From Flagellimonas oceani (GTDB lineage: Bacteria; Bacteroidota; Bacteroidia; Flavobacteriales; Flavobacteriaceae), in NCBI RefSeq assembly GCF_011068285.1, contig NZ_CP049616.1:910501-974500 (forward strand): 64,000 nucleotides of DNA. The letters are read 5' to 3'. The notes under the pieces are model-generated. The model had not been told where the DNA came from and made no database searches. It was given only the letters and a program-made list of their open reading frames with translations. Positions 1-9,410 of this stretch are shown here, piece after piece. A program made the position numbers and the translations under genes. Every line of letters starts with the position of its first letter. Within the stretch, counting starts at the first letter, position 1.

Positions 1-776
1 AAGACGGCAATAAAGTCACGGGCATTTTCCATAACGGCCTTATGGAAATTTAAGTCACTGTCTTTTTGCTTTATTTCGGTAATATCCTGATAAATGCCAA
101 ATACCCTGTATATTTTGTTCCCTTTTAAGATAGGCTTTGCCGCGGCCCTGACATATCTGGGTGGGGAATCATTGGTTTCCAGTATTTCATCAAAGGCAGT
201 CCCATTTCTGATGACTCCTCCCAACAAGGACCTGTAACGACCACTGTCCTTAAACTTATGGATGACCTTTGGGGGAGTGAGTCCCTCCAAGTCCTTGACC
301 TTGAGAATTTCCATAGCACAAGGGGTGGCCATAATGGACCCGTCAAGCAAGGTCAATTCCCATCCACCGATGTTTCCGATTTCATAGGTGTTGTCTATGA
401 TCTTTTTGTGAAAGTTGGGCTCTGTAATTTCTTTGGCAATGGCACACAAATAGTTTTTTCCGTTATATGAGAATTTTTGGACGTATACTTCCACATCATA
501 AAATCTACCCTTCTTGGTTTTGTGGACCGTGGTAAAGTTCAGACTTCCTTTTTCCATGACCTCCTTCCAATGGGCTTTCCAACCTTCCGGCGTGAGGGTC
601 GTGTTGATATCCAGAACCGATAATGTGCCGCATTCCCTGCTATTGTAACCAATGGTATTACAAAATTTCTCGTTGGCATAAATAAACTTGGCATCCGGAC
701 CCACCCAGACCACTTCGTATGGCAATTGATCCATCAACTTTGCCTTGAGCTGAAACTCATCGAGCACATCCTTCAT
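1..776 (-). CDS. PAS-domain signalling protein, C-terminus cut by window edge
   Basis: Reading the minus strand from the ATG at 776 gives at least 258 codons without a stop to base 1. Two PAS domains are visible. The first spans about residues 10-115, with the typical NEKFCNTIGY and TKKGRFYDVEV segments. The second spans about 125-230 and ends in the PAC-like stretch VFGIYQDITEIK. A third PAS repeat seems to begin near 245 (FHKAVMENARDFIAV). There is no signal peptide, so it is a cytoplasmic sensor. The output domain (histidine kinase or sigma-54 AAA+ activator) lies outside the window, so its class is open. It is divergent from the hydrolase gene at 1013. Confidence 0.85.
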   Translation of the reverse strand, partial: MKDVLDEFQLKAKLMDQLPYEVVWVGPDAKFIYANEKFCNTIGYNSRECGTLSVLDINTTLTPEGWKAHWKEVMEKGSLNFTTVHKTKKGRFYDVEVYVQKFSYNGKNYLCAIAKEITEPNFHKKIIDNTYEIGNIGGWELTLLDGSIMATPCAMEILKVKDLEGLTPPKVIHKFKDSGRYRSLLGGVIRNGTAFDEILETNDSPPRYVRAAAKPILKGNKIYRVFGIYQDITEIKQKDSDLNFHKAVMENARDFIAV

Positions 777-908
777 TTTTCATAGCGTTTGATTTCGGTT
801 AAAGATACTTTAATTTCTAATATAATAGAATAATATGATATTAAGGAGAGTTTATGTTTTTTGAATTATATGTATGTATCTGATTATCAATTGTATATGT
901 AAATGGCA

Positions 909-916
909 CAAAAATA
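909..916 (-). promoter_or_regulatory. Candidate -7 box for the PAS gene
   Basis: The minus strand reads TATTTTTG here, a full match to the Bacteroidota -7 element TAnnTTTG, about 130 bp upstream of the PAS start. A CAAA on the plus strand at 942-945 gives a TTTG on the minus strand, but the 25-nt spacing is longer than usual. Weak candidate. Confidence 0.3.
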
Positions 917-1012
917 GCCCTAAGATGACAGTATGATTATCCAAATTGAAGCATTTAGGCGGACGAATGGATGGTCAACAAAAAATAACAGGAACTAAAA
1001 AATGTAACAATC

Positions 1013-1669
1013 ATGAACAGAACAACAAAAATCGGCCTTGAGGCACTTCTTAGACCTGAGGACAGCATACTCGTATTGATCGACCATCAACCCTATCAAA
1101 TGGCCAATTTGAACAGCCACGAACCAACGATGATTATCAACAACACCGTAGGCCTGGCCAAAGCGGCGAAAGCCTTCGATGTCCCTACCATTCTTACTAC
1201 CGTAGTTGAAGAGCGGGGTGGTTATATCTTTAAAAGTATCCTGGATGTATTTCCAGATCAAAAACCTATCAATAGGACTTTTATCAACACCTGGGAGGAT
1301 CCCAAGGTTACCGACATTGTCAAAGAAAGCGGTCGTAAGCAATTGGTGTTGGCGGGTCTATGGACAGAAGTATGTGTGGCCATGCCCGCTATCCAAGCCA
1401 TGGGCGAAGGATATGATGTATTCGTGGTTACGGATGCATGTGGTGCAGTCAGCTCGGAAGCACATGATATGGCGGTTCGCCGGATGGTTCAGGCAGGTGT
1501 AGTGCCCATCAATTGGTTGGCACTTGCGGCTGAATGGCAACGGGATTGGGCCCGTATGGAAACAGCTGCCAAAATCGCAGAGGTAATTCTGGAGCATGGT
1601 GGGGGCAGTGGCATTGCTTTGGCCTGGGAACTTCAACTTTTGGCCACACCGGTGCCCAATGAAAAGTAA
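1013..1669 (+). CDS. Isochorismatase-family hydrolase (YcaC-like), cytoplasmic
   Basis: This 218-residue protein has the cysteine-hydrolase (isochorismatase) fold of the YcaC subgroup. The Asp-Arg-Cys triad of YcaC can be placed as D24 (VLIDHQ), R88 (NRTFINTWED) and C121 (LWTEVCVA), with nearly the same spacing as E. coli YcaC. No signal peptide is present, so it acts in the cytoplasm. The substrate of such enzymes is usually unknown; they hydrolyse small amides or related compounds. It is the first gene of a plus-strand run that continues with NTF2-like, pirin and amidohydrolase genes. An exported paralogue lies at 20458. Confidence 0.88.
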   Translation: MNRTTKIGLEALLRPEDSILVLIDHQPYQMANLNSHEPTMIINNTVGLAKAAKAFDVPTILTTVVEERGGYIFKSILDVFPDQKPINRTFINTWEDPKVTDIVKESGRKQLVLAGLWTEVCVAMPAIQAMGEGYDVFVVTDACGAVSSEAHDMAVRRMVQAGVVPINWLALAAEWQRDWARMETAAKIAEVILEHGGGSGIALAWELQLLATPVPNEK

Positions 1670-1730
1670 AATGCATGACAACCGGTTTTGATATATCGGG
1701 ACCGGTTGTACATCTATAAAAATCATAATA

Positions 1731-2090
1731 ATGGCAAATACAGTACTGGCCTCCCTTATGGAGGAGAATTTAAATAAGGTTTGGAGCGAACGTAACAAGG
1801 CGATTCGGCTGAGTGCCATCCAAGCCCTGTATGGGACTGATAGTGGACTCTTCCATGTGGGACACCGGACCCATGGACATCAGGCTATAAATGATAGTGT
1901 GACCGAGGTATTGAAACATATGCCGGAAGAATTTGTCTTTCGTTTGCTCAAACCTGTAGTGATCAACAACAATATAGGAAGGTTGCTTTGGGGAATAGGC
2001 CCGAAAGGGGGAGCACCCGTGCAGACGGGGATGGATATCGCCATTTTCCAAAATGACAAAATCCAGGCACTTTATGTGTTTCTGGACTAA
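1731..2090 (+). CDS. NTF2-like (SnoaL-type) small protein
   Basis: This 119-residue protein has a cone-shaped alpha/beta fold pattern: an N-terminal helix rich in charged residues, then strands ending in GMDIAIFQNDKIQALYVFLD, typical of nuclear transport factor 2 / SnoaL-like proteins. Such proteins are isomerases, cyclases, hydrolases or ligand binders, and the sequence does not say which. It sits 61 bp after the isochorismatase gene and 12 bp before the pirin gene, so it is very likely co-transcribed. Three other NTF2-like genes occur in the window (6388, 12413, 12920). Confidence 0.75.
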   Translation: MANTVLASLMEENLNKVWSERNKAIRLSAIQALYGTDSGLFHVGHRTHGHQAINDSVTEVLKHMPEEFVFRLLKPVVINNNIGRLLWGIGPKGGAPVQTGMDIAIFQNDKIQALYVFLD

Positions 2091-2102
2091 ACAACTTAAG
2101 AA

Positions 2103-2975
2103 ATGAAAAAAGGAACTAGTTTTTCAACCCAGGGTCAAAGGGCCGATATAGGAGACTTGACCATCCATAGGATTTTGCCAAATAGATATGCGGATGCCGT
2201 TGGACCCTTTGTTTTTCTGGACCATATCGTCCCAAAGCTCCAACCTGCCGTCATGGATAGCGGAACAGGGGCGCATCCCCATAGGGGCATTGCCACCCTG
2301 AGTTATATTATTGATGGGGAGGATGAGCATTTTGACAGCGCTGGAAATTACGCCAAGGTACATTCGGGTGGGGTACAATGGATGAAGGCCGGAAACGGCA
2401 TCATGCACGATGAGACCTTGAACGTGGATTCGCATACGGATACCAATAGCACCCATGCCTTTCAATTTTGGATCAACCTTCCTTCAAAGGTCAAGGCTGA
2501 GCAACCAGCGTATCTGGCCATCCATGCCAATGAGGTACCTCAAAAGGGATTGCCGCACAATGGCGGTTGGATAAAGGTCATCGTAGGTGATTATGAAGAC
2601 TTACACGCTTCCATCCCCAACTATTCAAAACAGTTCCTATACCATGTCAGATTGGAGCCTGGCAAAGACTTTACCCTTTATGTGGAGAACAAGATGGAAG
2701 TGGCCGCTTTTTTGCCCACCAAGAATGTCGTACTCAATGATACCGAATTTAAGGGTGGGGAATTTGTGGAGTTTGATAGGGATGAAGGAGAAATCACCAT
2801 TGAAAATAAAATTCAAGGACCCATCGATGTGCTACTGTTCGGGGGAGAACCCTATACGGAGCCCATTGTGGCCGAGGGACCTTTTGTGATGAACAGTCGG
2901 TCTGAAATCGCTGAAGCGTACCGGGATTTTTATGCCGGGAAATACGGAAAAATAAATTATCAAAAACGAGCTTAA
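2103..2975 (+). CDS. Pirin family bicupin protein
   Basis: This 290-residue bicupin has the metal-site residues of human pirin at almost the same numbers: H58 and H60 in HPHRG, H102 and E104 in MHDE. Pirins of this type bind Fe(II) and some bacterial members have quercetin 2,3-dioxygenase activity; others act as redox sensors. No signal peptide is seen, so it is cytoplasmic. It lies 12 bp after the NTF2-like gene and 14 bp before a secreted amidohydrolase. The second pirin in the window (19690) belongs to the shorter YhhW type. Confidence 0.9.
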   Translation: MKKGTSFSTQGQRADIGDLTIHRILPNRYADAVGPFVFLDHIVPKLQPAVMDSGTGAHPHRGIATLSYIIDGEDEHFDSAGNYAKVHSGGVQWMKAGNGIMHDETLNVDSHTDTNSTHAFQFWINLPSKVKAEQPAYLAIHANEVPQKGLPHNGGWIKVIVGDYEDLHASIPNYSKQFLYHVRLEPGKDFTLYVENKMEVAAFLPTKNVVLNDTEFKGGEFVEFDRDEGEITIENKIQGPIDVLLFGGEPYTEPIVAEGPFVMNSRSEIAEAYRDFYAGKYGKINYQKRA

Positions 2976-2989
2976 AGCAAAAACAACAA

Positions 2990-4798
2990 ATGATGAGAAA
3001 ATTAATCGTTCTGGCAACTGCATTTATCCTTAGTGTAAGCATCAGTGCACAATCCACTGAACCCTTGGTGGGGGCAGATATGATCGTGTTCAATGCAAAA
3101 ATTACGACAGGAAGCCTCACCAAACCCGAAGCTTCGGCATTGGCAGTAAAAAGGGGCAGGATCTATGCCGTGGGCACTGATGCCGAGATACTTGGGTTAA
3201 AGGATAACAACACCAAACTTATCGATGCTGGAGAAAAGCGCTTGATACCCGGTATCAATGATGCCCATACCCATATACTGAATGAAAGGAGCTATAACTA
3301 CAATGTGCGATGGGAAGGTGTTCCTACCTTGGAGCTTGCCTTGGAAATGTTGGGCGAACAGGCCAAGCGGACCCCTGAAGGCCAATGGGTGAAAGTGATC
3401 GGGGGATGGTCGCCATACCAGTTCAAGGAAAATCGGTTGCCCACCATCGAGGAAATCAAAAAAGCGGTGCCAAATAGGCCTGCAATTGTACAGTATGCCT
3501 ACAACCGCGCTTATTTGAACGATTTGGCCATGGAGGCTTTTGGAGTGGGCACGGATAAATTTCCAGGTTCACCGGAGACCGTATTTGAAAAGGACAAAAA
3601 GGGCAATTATACCGGTGTGGTGCATTCCTATACATTTACCTTCGCCGCTCTGGAACTCATGGTGCCACAACCTTCGGAGAAGGAGCAACTCAGTTCCATC
3701 ACCAATGCCATAAACGATATGAACCGGTTCGGGGTCACCACGGCTGTGGATGCGGCCAGTATTTATGGGTATCCCCATGGGCATGCACCCATACAGCAAT
3801 TGGCCAAGGAGAATCGCCTGAACATCAGAATGCCATTCGTTGACCTTCAGTTCGGTGATACCGACAGCCCCACTTTGGTGGATGCTGAAATTAACGCTGT
3901 AACACGAAAATACCCAATAAGCGCAGGGGAAAACCTGCATCCCAACATGGCACACGGTCATGAATATGAAGGCACGGGTGAAATACTCCGATTGGAAATA
4001 CACGATCACGAGAATTTTGATAGACCTGCGGTGGTCATCGATGAAGCATTGATGCACAAGTATATCAAAGAGGACATTACAAAACTTATTGAAAAGGGAA
4101 TACCCTTTCGGTTACACATCAGTTACAACGAGAATATCACCACTTTCTTGGATGCCCTGGAAGCGATAAATGAAAAGACACCTTTGGATGGGCTGCGTTG
4201 GAGTATTGAACATGCAGAAACCATCACTCCCGAAAATATTGCCAGGGTAAAGCGACTGGGGGGCGGGATAGCCTTGGACATGAAAATGGCCATGCACGGT
4301 GATGGGTTTATAAAGACGTATACCGTTGAGAAAGCACTTCAAACCCCTAGATTACGAGCGTTGGTCGATAGTGGTATTCCACTTGCCATTACCACGGATG
4401 CCTTTAGGGCCTCCTCCTACAATCCATGGATCGGTATCAGTTGGATGATCACGGGCAAATCGGTTTCAGGTTCGGAGATCCTCGCAAAGGACAACCGTTT
4501 GACCAGGGAAGAGGCATTGAAACTTGTCACGGTCGGACCAACTTGGTTTGAAAGCCAAGAAGGCGAGATGGGCAAGATCATTCCAGGGCATTTTGCAGAT
4601 TTTGCCTTGCTCGATAAAGATTACTTCACCATACCAGAGGAAGCGATAAAAACCATCTCATCCGTATTGACCGTGGTTGATGGCAGGGTGGTCTTTGGCG
4701 CAGGTAAGTACAGCGATCTGGCTCCGAAACTGCCCAAAACACTTCCAGAATGGTCCGCTTTCAACCATTTCGGGGGCTATTACAACACGAAGAATTAA
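2990..4798 (+). CDS. Secreted YtcJ-type amidohydrolase
   Basis: This 602-residue amidohydrolase-superfamily enzyme (amidohydrolase_3, YtcJ group) has a cleavable signal peptide ending near SISAQS at residue 22, so it acts in the periplasm. The first metal motif is H93-T-H95 in NDAHTHI. Further candidate ligands are the His in RLHISY, the His in IEHAETI and the Asp in ITTDAF. The family hydrolyses amide bonds of N-acyl or N-formyl compounds; the substrate here is unknown. The start could also be the next codon, since two ATGs are adjacent. A lipoprotein paralogue at 21209 shares long identical segments such as RTPEGQWV. Confidence 0.9.
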   Translation: MMRKLIVLATAFILSVSISAQSTEPLVGADMIVFNAKITTGSLTKPEASALAVKRGRIYAVGTDAEILGLKDNNTKLIDAGEKRLIPGINDAHTHILNERSYNYNVRWEGVPTLELALEMLGEQAKRTPEGQWVKVIGGWSPYQFKENRLPTIEEIKKAVPNRPAIVQYAYNRAYLNDLAMEAFGVGTDKFPGSPETVFEKDKKGNYTGVVHSYTFTFAALELMVPQPSEKEQLSSITNAINDMNRFGVTTAVDAASIYGYPHGHAPIQQLAKENRLNIRMPFVDLQFGDTDSPTLVDAEINAVTRKYPISAGENLHPNMAHGHEYEGTGEILRLEIHDHENFDRPAVVIDEALMHKYIKEDITKLIEKGIPFRLHISYNENITTFLDALEAINEKTPLDGLRWSIEHAETITPENIARVKRLGGGIALDMKMAMHGDGFIKTYTVEKALQTPRLRALVDSGIPLAITTDAFRASSYNPWIGISWMITGKSVSGSEILAKDNRLTREEALKLVTVGPTWFESQEGEMGKIIPGHFADFALLDKDYFTIPEEAIKTISSVLTVVDGRVVFGAGKYSDLAPKLPKTLPEWSAFNHFGGYYNTKN

Positions 4799-4842
4799 AG
4801 GAATGCCATAAACTCAGAAACGCCAACACTGATCATAAACAT

Positions 4843-5832
4843 ATGAAAAACATGAAAATAAACATACTCCTATTATCGGTAATTCTAATGAATATTGGCT
4901 GTGGCACAAAAATAATTGCTCAGGGAAATACCCAAGGAAATCGCATAGGGTTTTTCGATGAAAACAATATGAATCTCTGTGTCCTAAACGTAAACGACGG
5001 GAGTGTGCAAACCTTAGTGCATATTGAGGAGTCATCAAGTGGTATGTACCGGAGAACGGTGTGGAGTCCAGATGGTAGCCAATTTGCTTTCACCGGAACA
5101 GTGGATGGTGTTAGGGGCACTTATATCGTCGATGCCGATGGCAGTAATAGGGAATTGGTGCTGAGACCAAAAGGAAGATCGGATGAAGGTGTTTTGGATT
5201 GGCACGAGGATTTAAAGCTCATTTTTGTATTGAAAAATATAGATGGCAATGCCGAGATATACGCCGTAAAAGATAGTTTGCACCTTACAAATCTTACCAA
5301 ATCACCTAGTTGGGAGTTTTTTCCAACGGTGTTTCCCGATGGACGTATCGCGTTTGTCTCCAATATCGATGAAAAGGAGGGTGTTAAAAATTCGACCTTC
5401 AAGAATGTATATGTGTCAGACCCCGATGGTGCAGGCTTTACATTCTTATTGTCCATGGAGGGAATGGATATGGAAAGCGTTTCGACCACAGGAATATTCC
5501 CGGATATTTCACCGGATGGAAAAGTCATGTGCTTTACGTTAAAAGGGGATATCCATATCATGGACACGGATGGCAAAAATAGGAGGAACATTACCAACAC
5601 GCCCCATTTAACAGAGTTGACACCATCATTTTCCTTGGACGGAAAATCAATTGTGTACAGTGGGGCAAGCAAGCCCGAAACCGACTTTCTCTCTGGTAAT
5701 CAACCTACCATGAATTTGTTTAAAGTCAATCTTGAAACACTGGAAAAGGAGCAACTCACTTTTGGTGCGCATAATTTTTTTACGCATCCCATATATCAAC
5801 CATATGAACAACGGTTTGCCGATAGGCAATAA
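4843..5832 (+). CDS. PD40/WD40-like beta-propeller lipoprotein
   Basis: I start the gene at the ATG at 4843, not at an in-frame codon inside the upstream gene, because only this start gives a lipoprotein signal peptide with lipid cysteine C20 (MNIGC). The 329-residue product has repeated TolB-type PD40 blades, with signatures such as VWSPDGSQFAFTG, IFPDISPDGKVMCF and PSFSLDGKSIVYSG and DADGSNRE-like turns. It is probably a membrane-tethered periplasmic binding or scaffold propeller. It begins 44 bp after the amidohydrolase stop and is likely in the same transcript. Its partner is unknown. Confidence 0.85.
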   Translation: MKNMKINILLLSVILMNIGCGTKIIAQGNTQGNRIGFFDENNMNLCVLNVNDGSVQTLVHIEESSSGMYRRTVWSPDGSQFAFTGTVDGVRGTYIVDADGSNRELVLRPKGRSDEGVLDWHEDLKLIFVLKNIDGNAEIYAVKDSLHLTNLTKSPSWEFFPTVFPDGRIAFVSNIDEKEGVKNSTFKNVYVSDPDGAGFTFLLSMEGMDMESVSTTGIFPDISPDGKVMCFTLKGDIHIMDTDGKNRRNITNTPHLTELTPSFSLDGKSIVYSGASKPETDFLSGNQPTMNLFKVNLETLEKEQLTFGAHNFFTHPIYQPYEQRFADRQ

Positions 5833-5960
5833 TATCCAGTCATCGATTTGGATAAAAGTTGAAATGAATACGAAACAGACAGGAAGATTTATCACACAGT
5901 GTACCGTGTATGAATCAGAGATAATGAACAAATGTATTAACAATTAAAATAGTTATAAAA

Positions 5961-6371
5961 ATGAAAAAACATGCAACAGCCGTATGGAACGGCACGATCA
6001 AGGAAGGCAAAGGCCATCTGACCTCACAAAGCGGAGCTTTGAAAGCAACTCCTTACACTTTTGTTTCCCGTTTTGAGAATGGAACGGATACGAATCCGGA
6101 AGAATTGATGGCCGCAGCACATGCCGGTTGCTTCACCATGAAATTGAGTGCGGACCTCACGGCGGCAGGCTATGACCCCGAGGAACTGAAAACAACATCA
6201 ACGATTACATTGGATAAAGGGGTCATCACAAAATCTGAATTGGTCCTGACCGCAAGAATTCCTGGAATCGCGGAAGAGGAATTTCAAAAAATCGCAAAAT
6301 CCGCAGAAGAAACCTGCCCGGTGAGCAATGCGCTCAAATTGGAAATTAGCTTGGATGCAACTTTATCATAA
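5961..6371 (+). CDS. OsmC-type peroxiredoxin-like protein
   Basis: This 136-residue protein has the two family cysteines C57 (HAGCFTMKLS) and C119 (EETCPVSNAL), at spacing matching E. coli OsmC (C59, C125). OsmC reduces organic hydroperoxides using these cysteines. The length is that of the true OsmC subgroup. It follows a 128-bp gap after the propeller gene and precedes an NTF2-like gene by 16 bp. A more distant OsmC-family paralogue lies at 31061. Confidence 0.92.
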   Translation: MKKHATAVWNGTIKEGKGHLTSQSGALKATPYTFVSRFENGTDTNPEELMAAAHAGCFTMKLSADLTAAGYDPEELKTTSTITLDKGVITKSELVLTARIPGIAEEEFQKIAKSAEETCPVSNALKLEISLDATLS

Positions 6372-6387
6372 TTAAAAACAAGTAGCA

Positions 6388-6756
6388 ATGACCAATAAAG
6401 AAATCGTGTGTAAGGCTATGGATGAACTGTTTCACCAAAAGGACAGCACGGCCATAGAACGCTATTGGCATGAATCCTATCAACAGCACAACCCCTCAAT
6501 GGGCAATGGCCATGAAGGACTGCGGGACTTGTTGCCGGTTCTGGAAGCCGGTTTTCATTGGAAACCAGGCATTATCGTGGAAGAAAATGATATTGTAATA
6601 ACGCATAGTTTGGTCTATGGTTGGGGACCAACCCCTGTTATTGTGGTGGATATTTTCCGGATGGAAGGAGGTAAAATCGCAGAACACTGGGATGTTGTCC
6701 AGGAAGCGGTTCCAGCGAACAAATCGGCAAATGGAAATGCGATGACTTCTTTTTGA
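6388..6756 (+). CDS. NTF2-like / SnoaL-like protein
   Basis: This 122-residue protein has a SnoaL-like polyketide-cyclase fold. It shows an N-terminal helical hairpin with the motif YHQHNP-like (ESYQQHNPSMGNG), then GLRDLLP, then strands ending in VVDIFRMEGGKIAEHWDVVQ. This pattern is common in bacterial proteins annotated as nuclear transport factor 2 family; the function is not established. It lies between OsmC and the metallopeptidase in a tight plus-strand run. Confidence 0.85.
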   Translation: MTNKEIVCKAMDELFHQKDSTAIERYWHESYQQHNPSMGNGHEGLRDLLPVLEAGFHWKPGIIVEENDIVITHSLVYGWGPTPVIVVDIFRMEGGKIAEHWDVVQEAVPANKSANGNAMTSF

Positions 6757-6796
6757 GAGGTGTTGGGCCATGGATGGAATTAATATTGTTTAAAAA

Positions 6797-8323
6797 ATGA
6801 AACCAGATGTAATTCAAACTATTATGGAGTCAAAAAAAATCAAGGGCATACTAAGTTTTCTGTTGATTTTCAGCAGCTTTTCCCATGCCCAGCCAAAGCC
6901 TTTTATGGATTATGTACTTAGCTGGGATGGAGATTCTTCGAATTTGGAGGTTGAACTGACGTATGCTGCCTCCCAAAAGGACAGTACCGTGTTTATATTC
7001 GGAGACCCGGATTTTGGCGGACAGCACAATATATTCAACGTGATCACAAATATTCGTGTTGCCCAACCTGAAACGCTCAGGATGGACAAAGCGAACAGGC
7101 GGATCACCATATACCATAACGGTGCCAAAAAACACAGCATCAGCTATGGCATAGATGGCTCCCTCCCGGTTGACAGACCCACTAGGACCACTCAAACGGA
7201 ACTGTTCAGACCTGTAATCACCAAAGGAATGTTGACCTTGGTAAATGTACAGTTTGCCTTGGATGTGACTGATGAAAGTAATCCTTTGGTATCTTTCAGA
7301 TGGCGCAACTATCCTGAAAGTTTCACTTATTTCAATTCCATCCGACCTGCTGAGAAAAATCCAAGGGACAAACTTTCGGCTCAATACGACGACCTATCAG
7401 ATTTGATTTACTTCGTTATAGGAGATAATATTGAGGTGAAGGAATACAATGTTATGGGCATCCCTTACTATTGTGTGACCACAATTGAGGATACATACGG
7501 AAATGATCTCCAAGGAAATTTCCAGCCTTTTTTTAAAAGCTATTTCCCGAGTATCCACAGATTCTGGAAGGATACCGATTTCCCGTTCTATTTTTTGGCT
7601 GTCACGGTACTGCAAAACAACCAAAAGGAAATTGGAGCTGGCGGTTTTGGAATCAAAAACGGCTTTGTTATGAAGCTGGGGAAAAAATTTGACCCAAGGG
7701 GAATATATGTTACGGCACATGAAACTTCCCACAGCTGGATTGGAACCAAGATGATGTTGGGTGCCGACAGTTTTGACAATCAATGGTTCGGGGAAGGATT
7801 TAACGATTATATCACCATTGTTAATTTGGCCAACAGCAAAATTTATGGGGAGGAGGATTTTCTGCATTATCTGAATGAAGAAACGCTGAAACCACATTAC
7901 GAAAGCAAGATCAAAGGTGCGCACAACGACTCCATTGCCGCGAAATACTGGACAGATTATGCCAATTATGGCAAGCTTCCCTACAGACGGGGATGCATCT
8001 ACGCATTTTACCTTGATAATCAGATTAGGCAGGCATCCAACGGAAAATTCACCCTTAGGAACATGCTGCTCGACCTTTATGGTTTGAAAATGGGAAAAAA
8101 GCGGGATGAGTTGCTGACGGTTGATGATTTTATCAACGCAGGGGCATCATACGTGGACAAAAAGGAGTTGGAAGGACAGATAGTTCGCTATATGATTGAG
8201 GGAGAGCCCATCGATTTCAACAACATAAAACTTTTTGATGGATTTGAGGTGGAAATCAATGATGGTGTACCGAGGGTAAACTTGACCGAGGGTGCCGATC
8301 TGACCAAGATATATCAATGGTAA
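6797..8323 (+). CDS. Secreted gluzincin-like zinc metallopeptidase (M1/M61-related)
   Basis: This 508-residue protein has a signal peptide (cleavage near SHAQP, residue 32). The second in-frame ATG at 6824 would give a tidier signal peptide and may be the real start. A zinc motif HETSH is at 308-312, and a candidate third ligand E333 lies in WFGEGFNDY, as in M1 and M61 peptidases. There are 20 residues between motif and Glu instead of the 18 of classic M1, and no GAMEN motif; instead there is GAGGFGIKNGF (280-290). An N-terminal beta domain (about 35-190) precedes the catalytic domain. The likely role is a periplasmic aminopeptidase or relative. Confidence 0.8.
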   Translation: MKPDVIQTIMESKKIKGILSFLLIFSSFSHAQPKPFMDYVLSWDGDSSNLEVELTYAASQKDSTVFIFGDPDFGGQHNIFNVITNIRVAQPETLRMDKANRRITIYHNGAKKHSISYGIDGSLPVDRPTRTTQTELFRPVITKGMLTLVNVQFALDVTDESNPLVSFRWRNYPESFTYFNSIRPAEKNPRDKLSAQYDDLSDLIYFVIGDNIEVKEYNVMGIPYYCVTTIEDTYGNDLQGNFQPFFKSYFPSIHRFWKDTDFPFYFLAVTVLQNNQKEIGAGGFGIKNGFVMKLGKKFDPRGIYVTAHETSHSWIGTKMMLGADSFDNQWFGEGFNDYITIVNLANSKIYGEEDFLHYLNEETLKPHYESKIKGAHNDSIAAKYWTDYANYGKLPYRRGCIYAFYLDNQIRQASNGKFTLRNMLLDLYGLKMGKKRDELLTVDDFINAGASYVDKKELEGQIVRYMIEGEPIDFNNIKLFDGFEVEINDGVPRVNLTEGADLTKIYQW

Positions 8324-8408
8324 CGGCAATATCTCGAAATAACCATTGGTCAAACGGCATTTTCACAGATGGATATCAACTTAATCCAATCTTAAAACAG
8401 TTACAAAC

Positions 8409-8744
8409 ATGAAAAACAACTTAACAGGTAACCGATATGTCATGGATGTTGGTGTATTGAAGACCGAGCTTTACTTTGAAACCGATACATCCATGGTTTT
8501 TACGATTCTAGAAGGAGGGGGGCTAACAAAAAATGGGTATACGGAAAAAGTGGAAACCACCATAGCTGAAATTCGACCACAGGTGTATATGGTGGCATGG
8601 AAAGAAAAGTCAGGGGCCACGGTAACCCATGTCGAAGACCATGAGAACGGAATCATTTATAGCAATGCGACCTTGGCCGATGGCAGTTTTTATACCATGA
8701 AGGGAACCATACATCTTTTACAGGATAGGAATTTAAAACCATAA
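8409..8744 (+). CDS. MoaF-like small beta-barrel protein
   Basis: This 111-residue protein has no signal peptide. It is predicted to be almost all beta strand, with the stretch VTHVEDHENGIIYSNATL typical of MoaF-related/calycin-like small proteins. Those proteins bind or transform small ligands, and the function here is unknown. The stop is 2 bp before the nitroreductase ATG, so the two are translationally close and probably work on the same compound or stress. Confidence 0.65.
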   Translation: MKNNLTGNRYVMDVGVLKTELYFETDTSMVFTILEGGGLTKNGYTEKVETTIAEIRPQVYMVAWKEKSGATVTHVEDHENGIIYSNATLADGSFYTMKGTIHLLQDRNLKP

Positions 8745-8746
8745 AA

Positions 8747-9373
8747 ATGGAATTGATAGAAGCAATGGAGTGGCGCTATGCCACCAAACAGTACAGTGAC
8801 AAAAAAGTATCGGACGATGTCTTGGAAAAAATCACGAAGGCCATCCATCTTTCCGCATCTTCATATGGAATACAGCCTTATAAAATTTTGGTGATTGAAA
8901 ATCCGGATGTAAGGAAAAAACTGAGTGCCCATTCATTTAATCCACAAATCAACCAAGCCTCTCACCTATTGGTGTTTGCAGCATTTGATTCGATCAAATC
9001 GGACACAATAGAAAAGTATGTGGAACTTATCGCAAAGGTGCGGGAAATACCCATTGAAGACTTATCGGTTTTTAAGGAGAAGGCATTGAACAGGCTATTG
9101 TTGAAAAGTGATGAAGACAATTTTATTTGGGCAACAAAGCAAGCTTATATCGCTTTAGGTACCGGAATGATTGCCGCAGCCGTGGAAAAGGTTGATGCAA
9201 CGCCCATGGAAGGGTTCATTGCAGAAAATTTTGATGAAATGCTCGGTCTAAAGGAAAAAGGTTTACGAAGTGTTGCATTACTGTCATTGGGCTATCGCGA
9301 TGTGGAAAATGATTCCAATGCGCGTCTTAAAAAAGTAAGGTGGCCAAGGGAAGAATTTATTACAACAATATAA
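8747..9373 (+). CDS. NAD(P)H-dependent nitroreductase-family oxidoreductase
   Basis: This 208-residue flavoenzyme of the NfsB/nitroreductase fold begins with the typical AMEWRYATKQY segment followed by an SASSYGIQPYKILVI stretch that lines the FMN site. Family members bind FMN, form homodimers and reduce nitro groups, quinones or other electrophiles with NAD(P)H. It is 2 bp downstream of the MoaF-like gene and 37 bp upstream of a luciferase-like monooxygenase. This arrangement suggests detoxification or catabolism of an aromatic or nitro compound, which is inference. Confidence 0.9.
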   Translation: MELIEAMEWRYATKQYSDKKVSDDVLEKITKAIHLSASSYGIQPYKILVIENPDVRKKLSAHSFNPQINQASHLLVFAAFDSIKSDTIEKYVELIAKVREIPIEDLSVFKEKALNRLLLKSDEDNFIWATKQAYIALGTGMIAAAVEKVDATPMEGFIAENFDEMLGLKEKGLRSVALLSLGYRDVENDSNARLKKVRWPREEFITTI

Positions 9374-9410
9374 AAATGGATCAGCGATTCATTGGATAAT
9401 TAATGATATT

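Noticed and set aside
5732..5947. 71-codon plus-strand frame overlapping the end of the propeller gene
   Set aside because: Overlaps a well-supported gene in another frame and has no recognisable product; the remaining 128-bp gap before OsmC is better read as non-coding.
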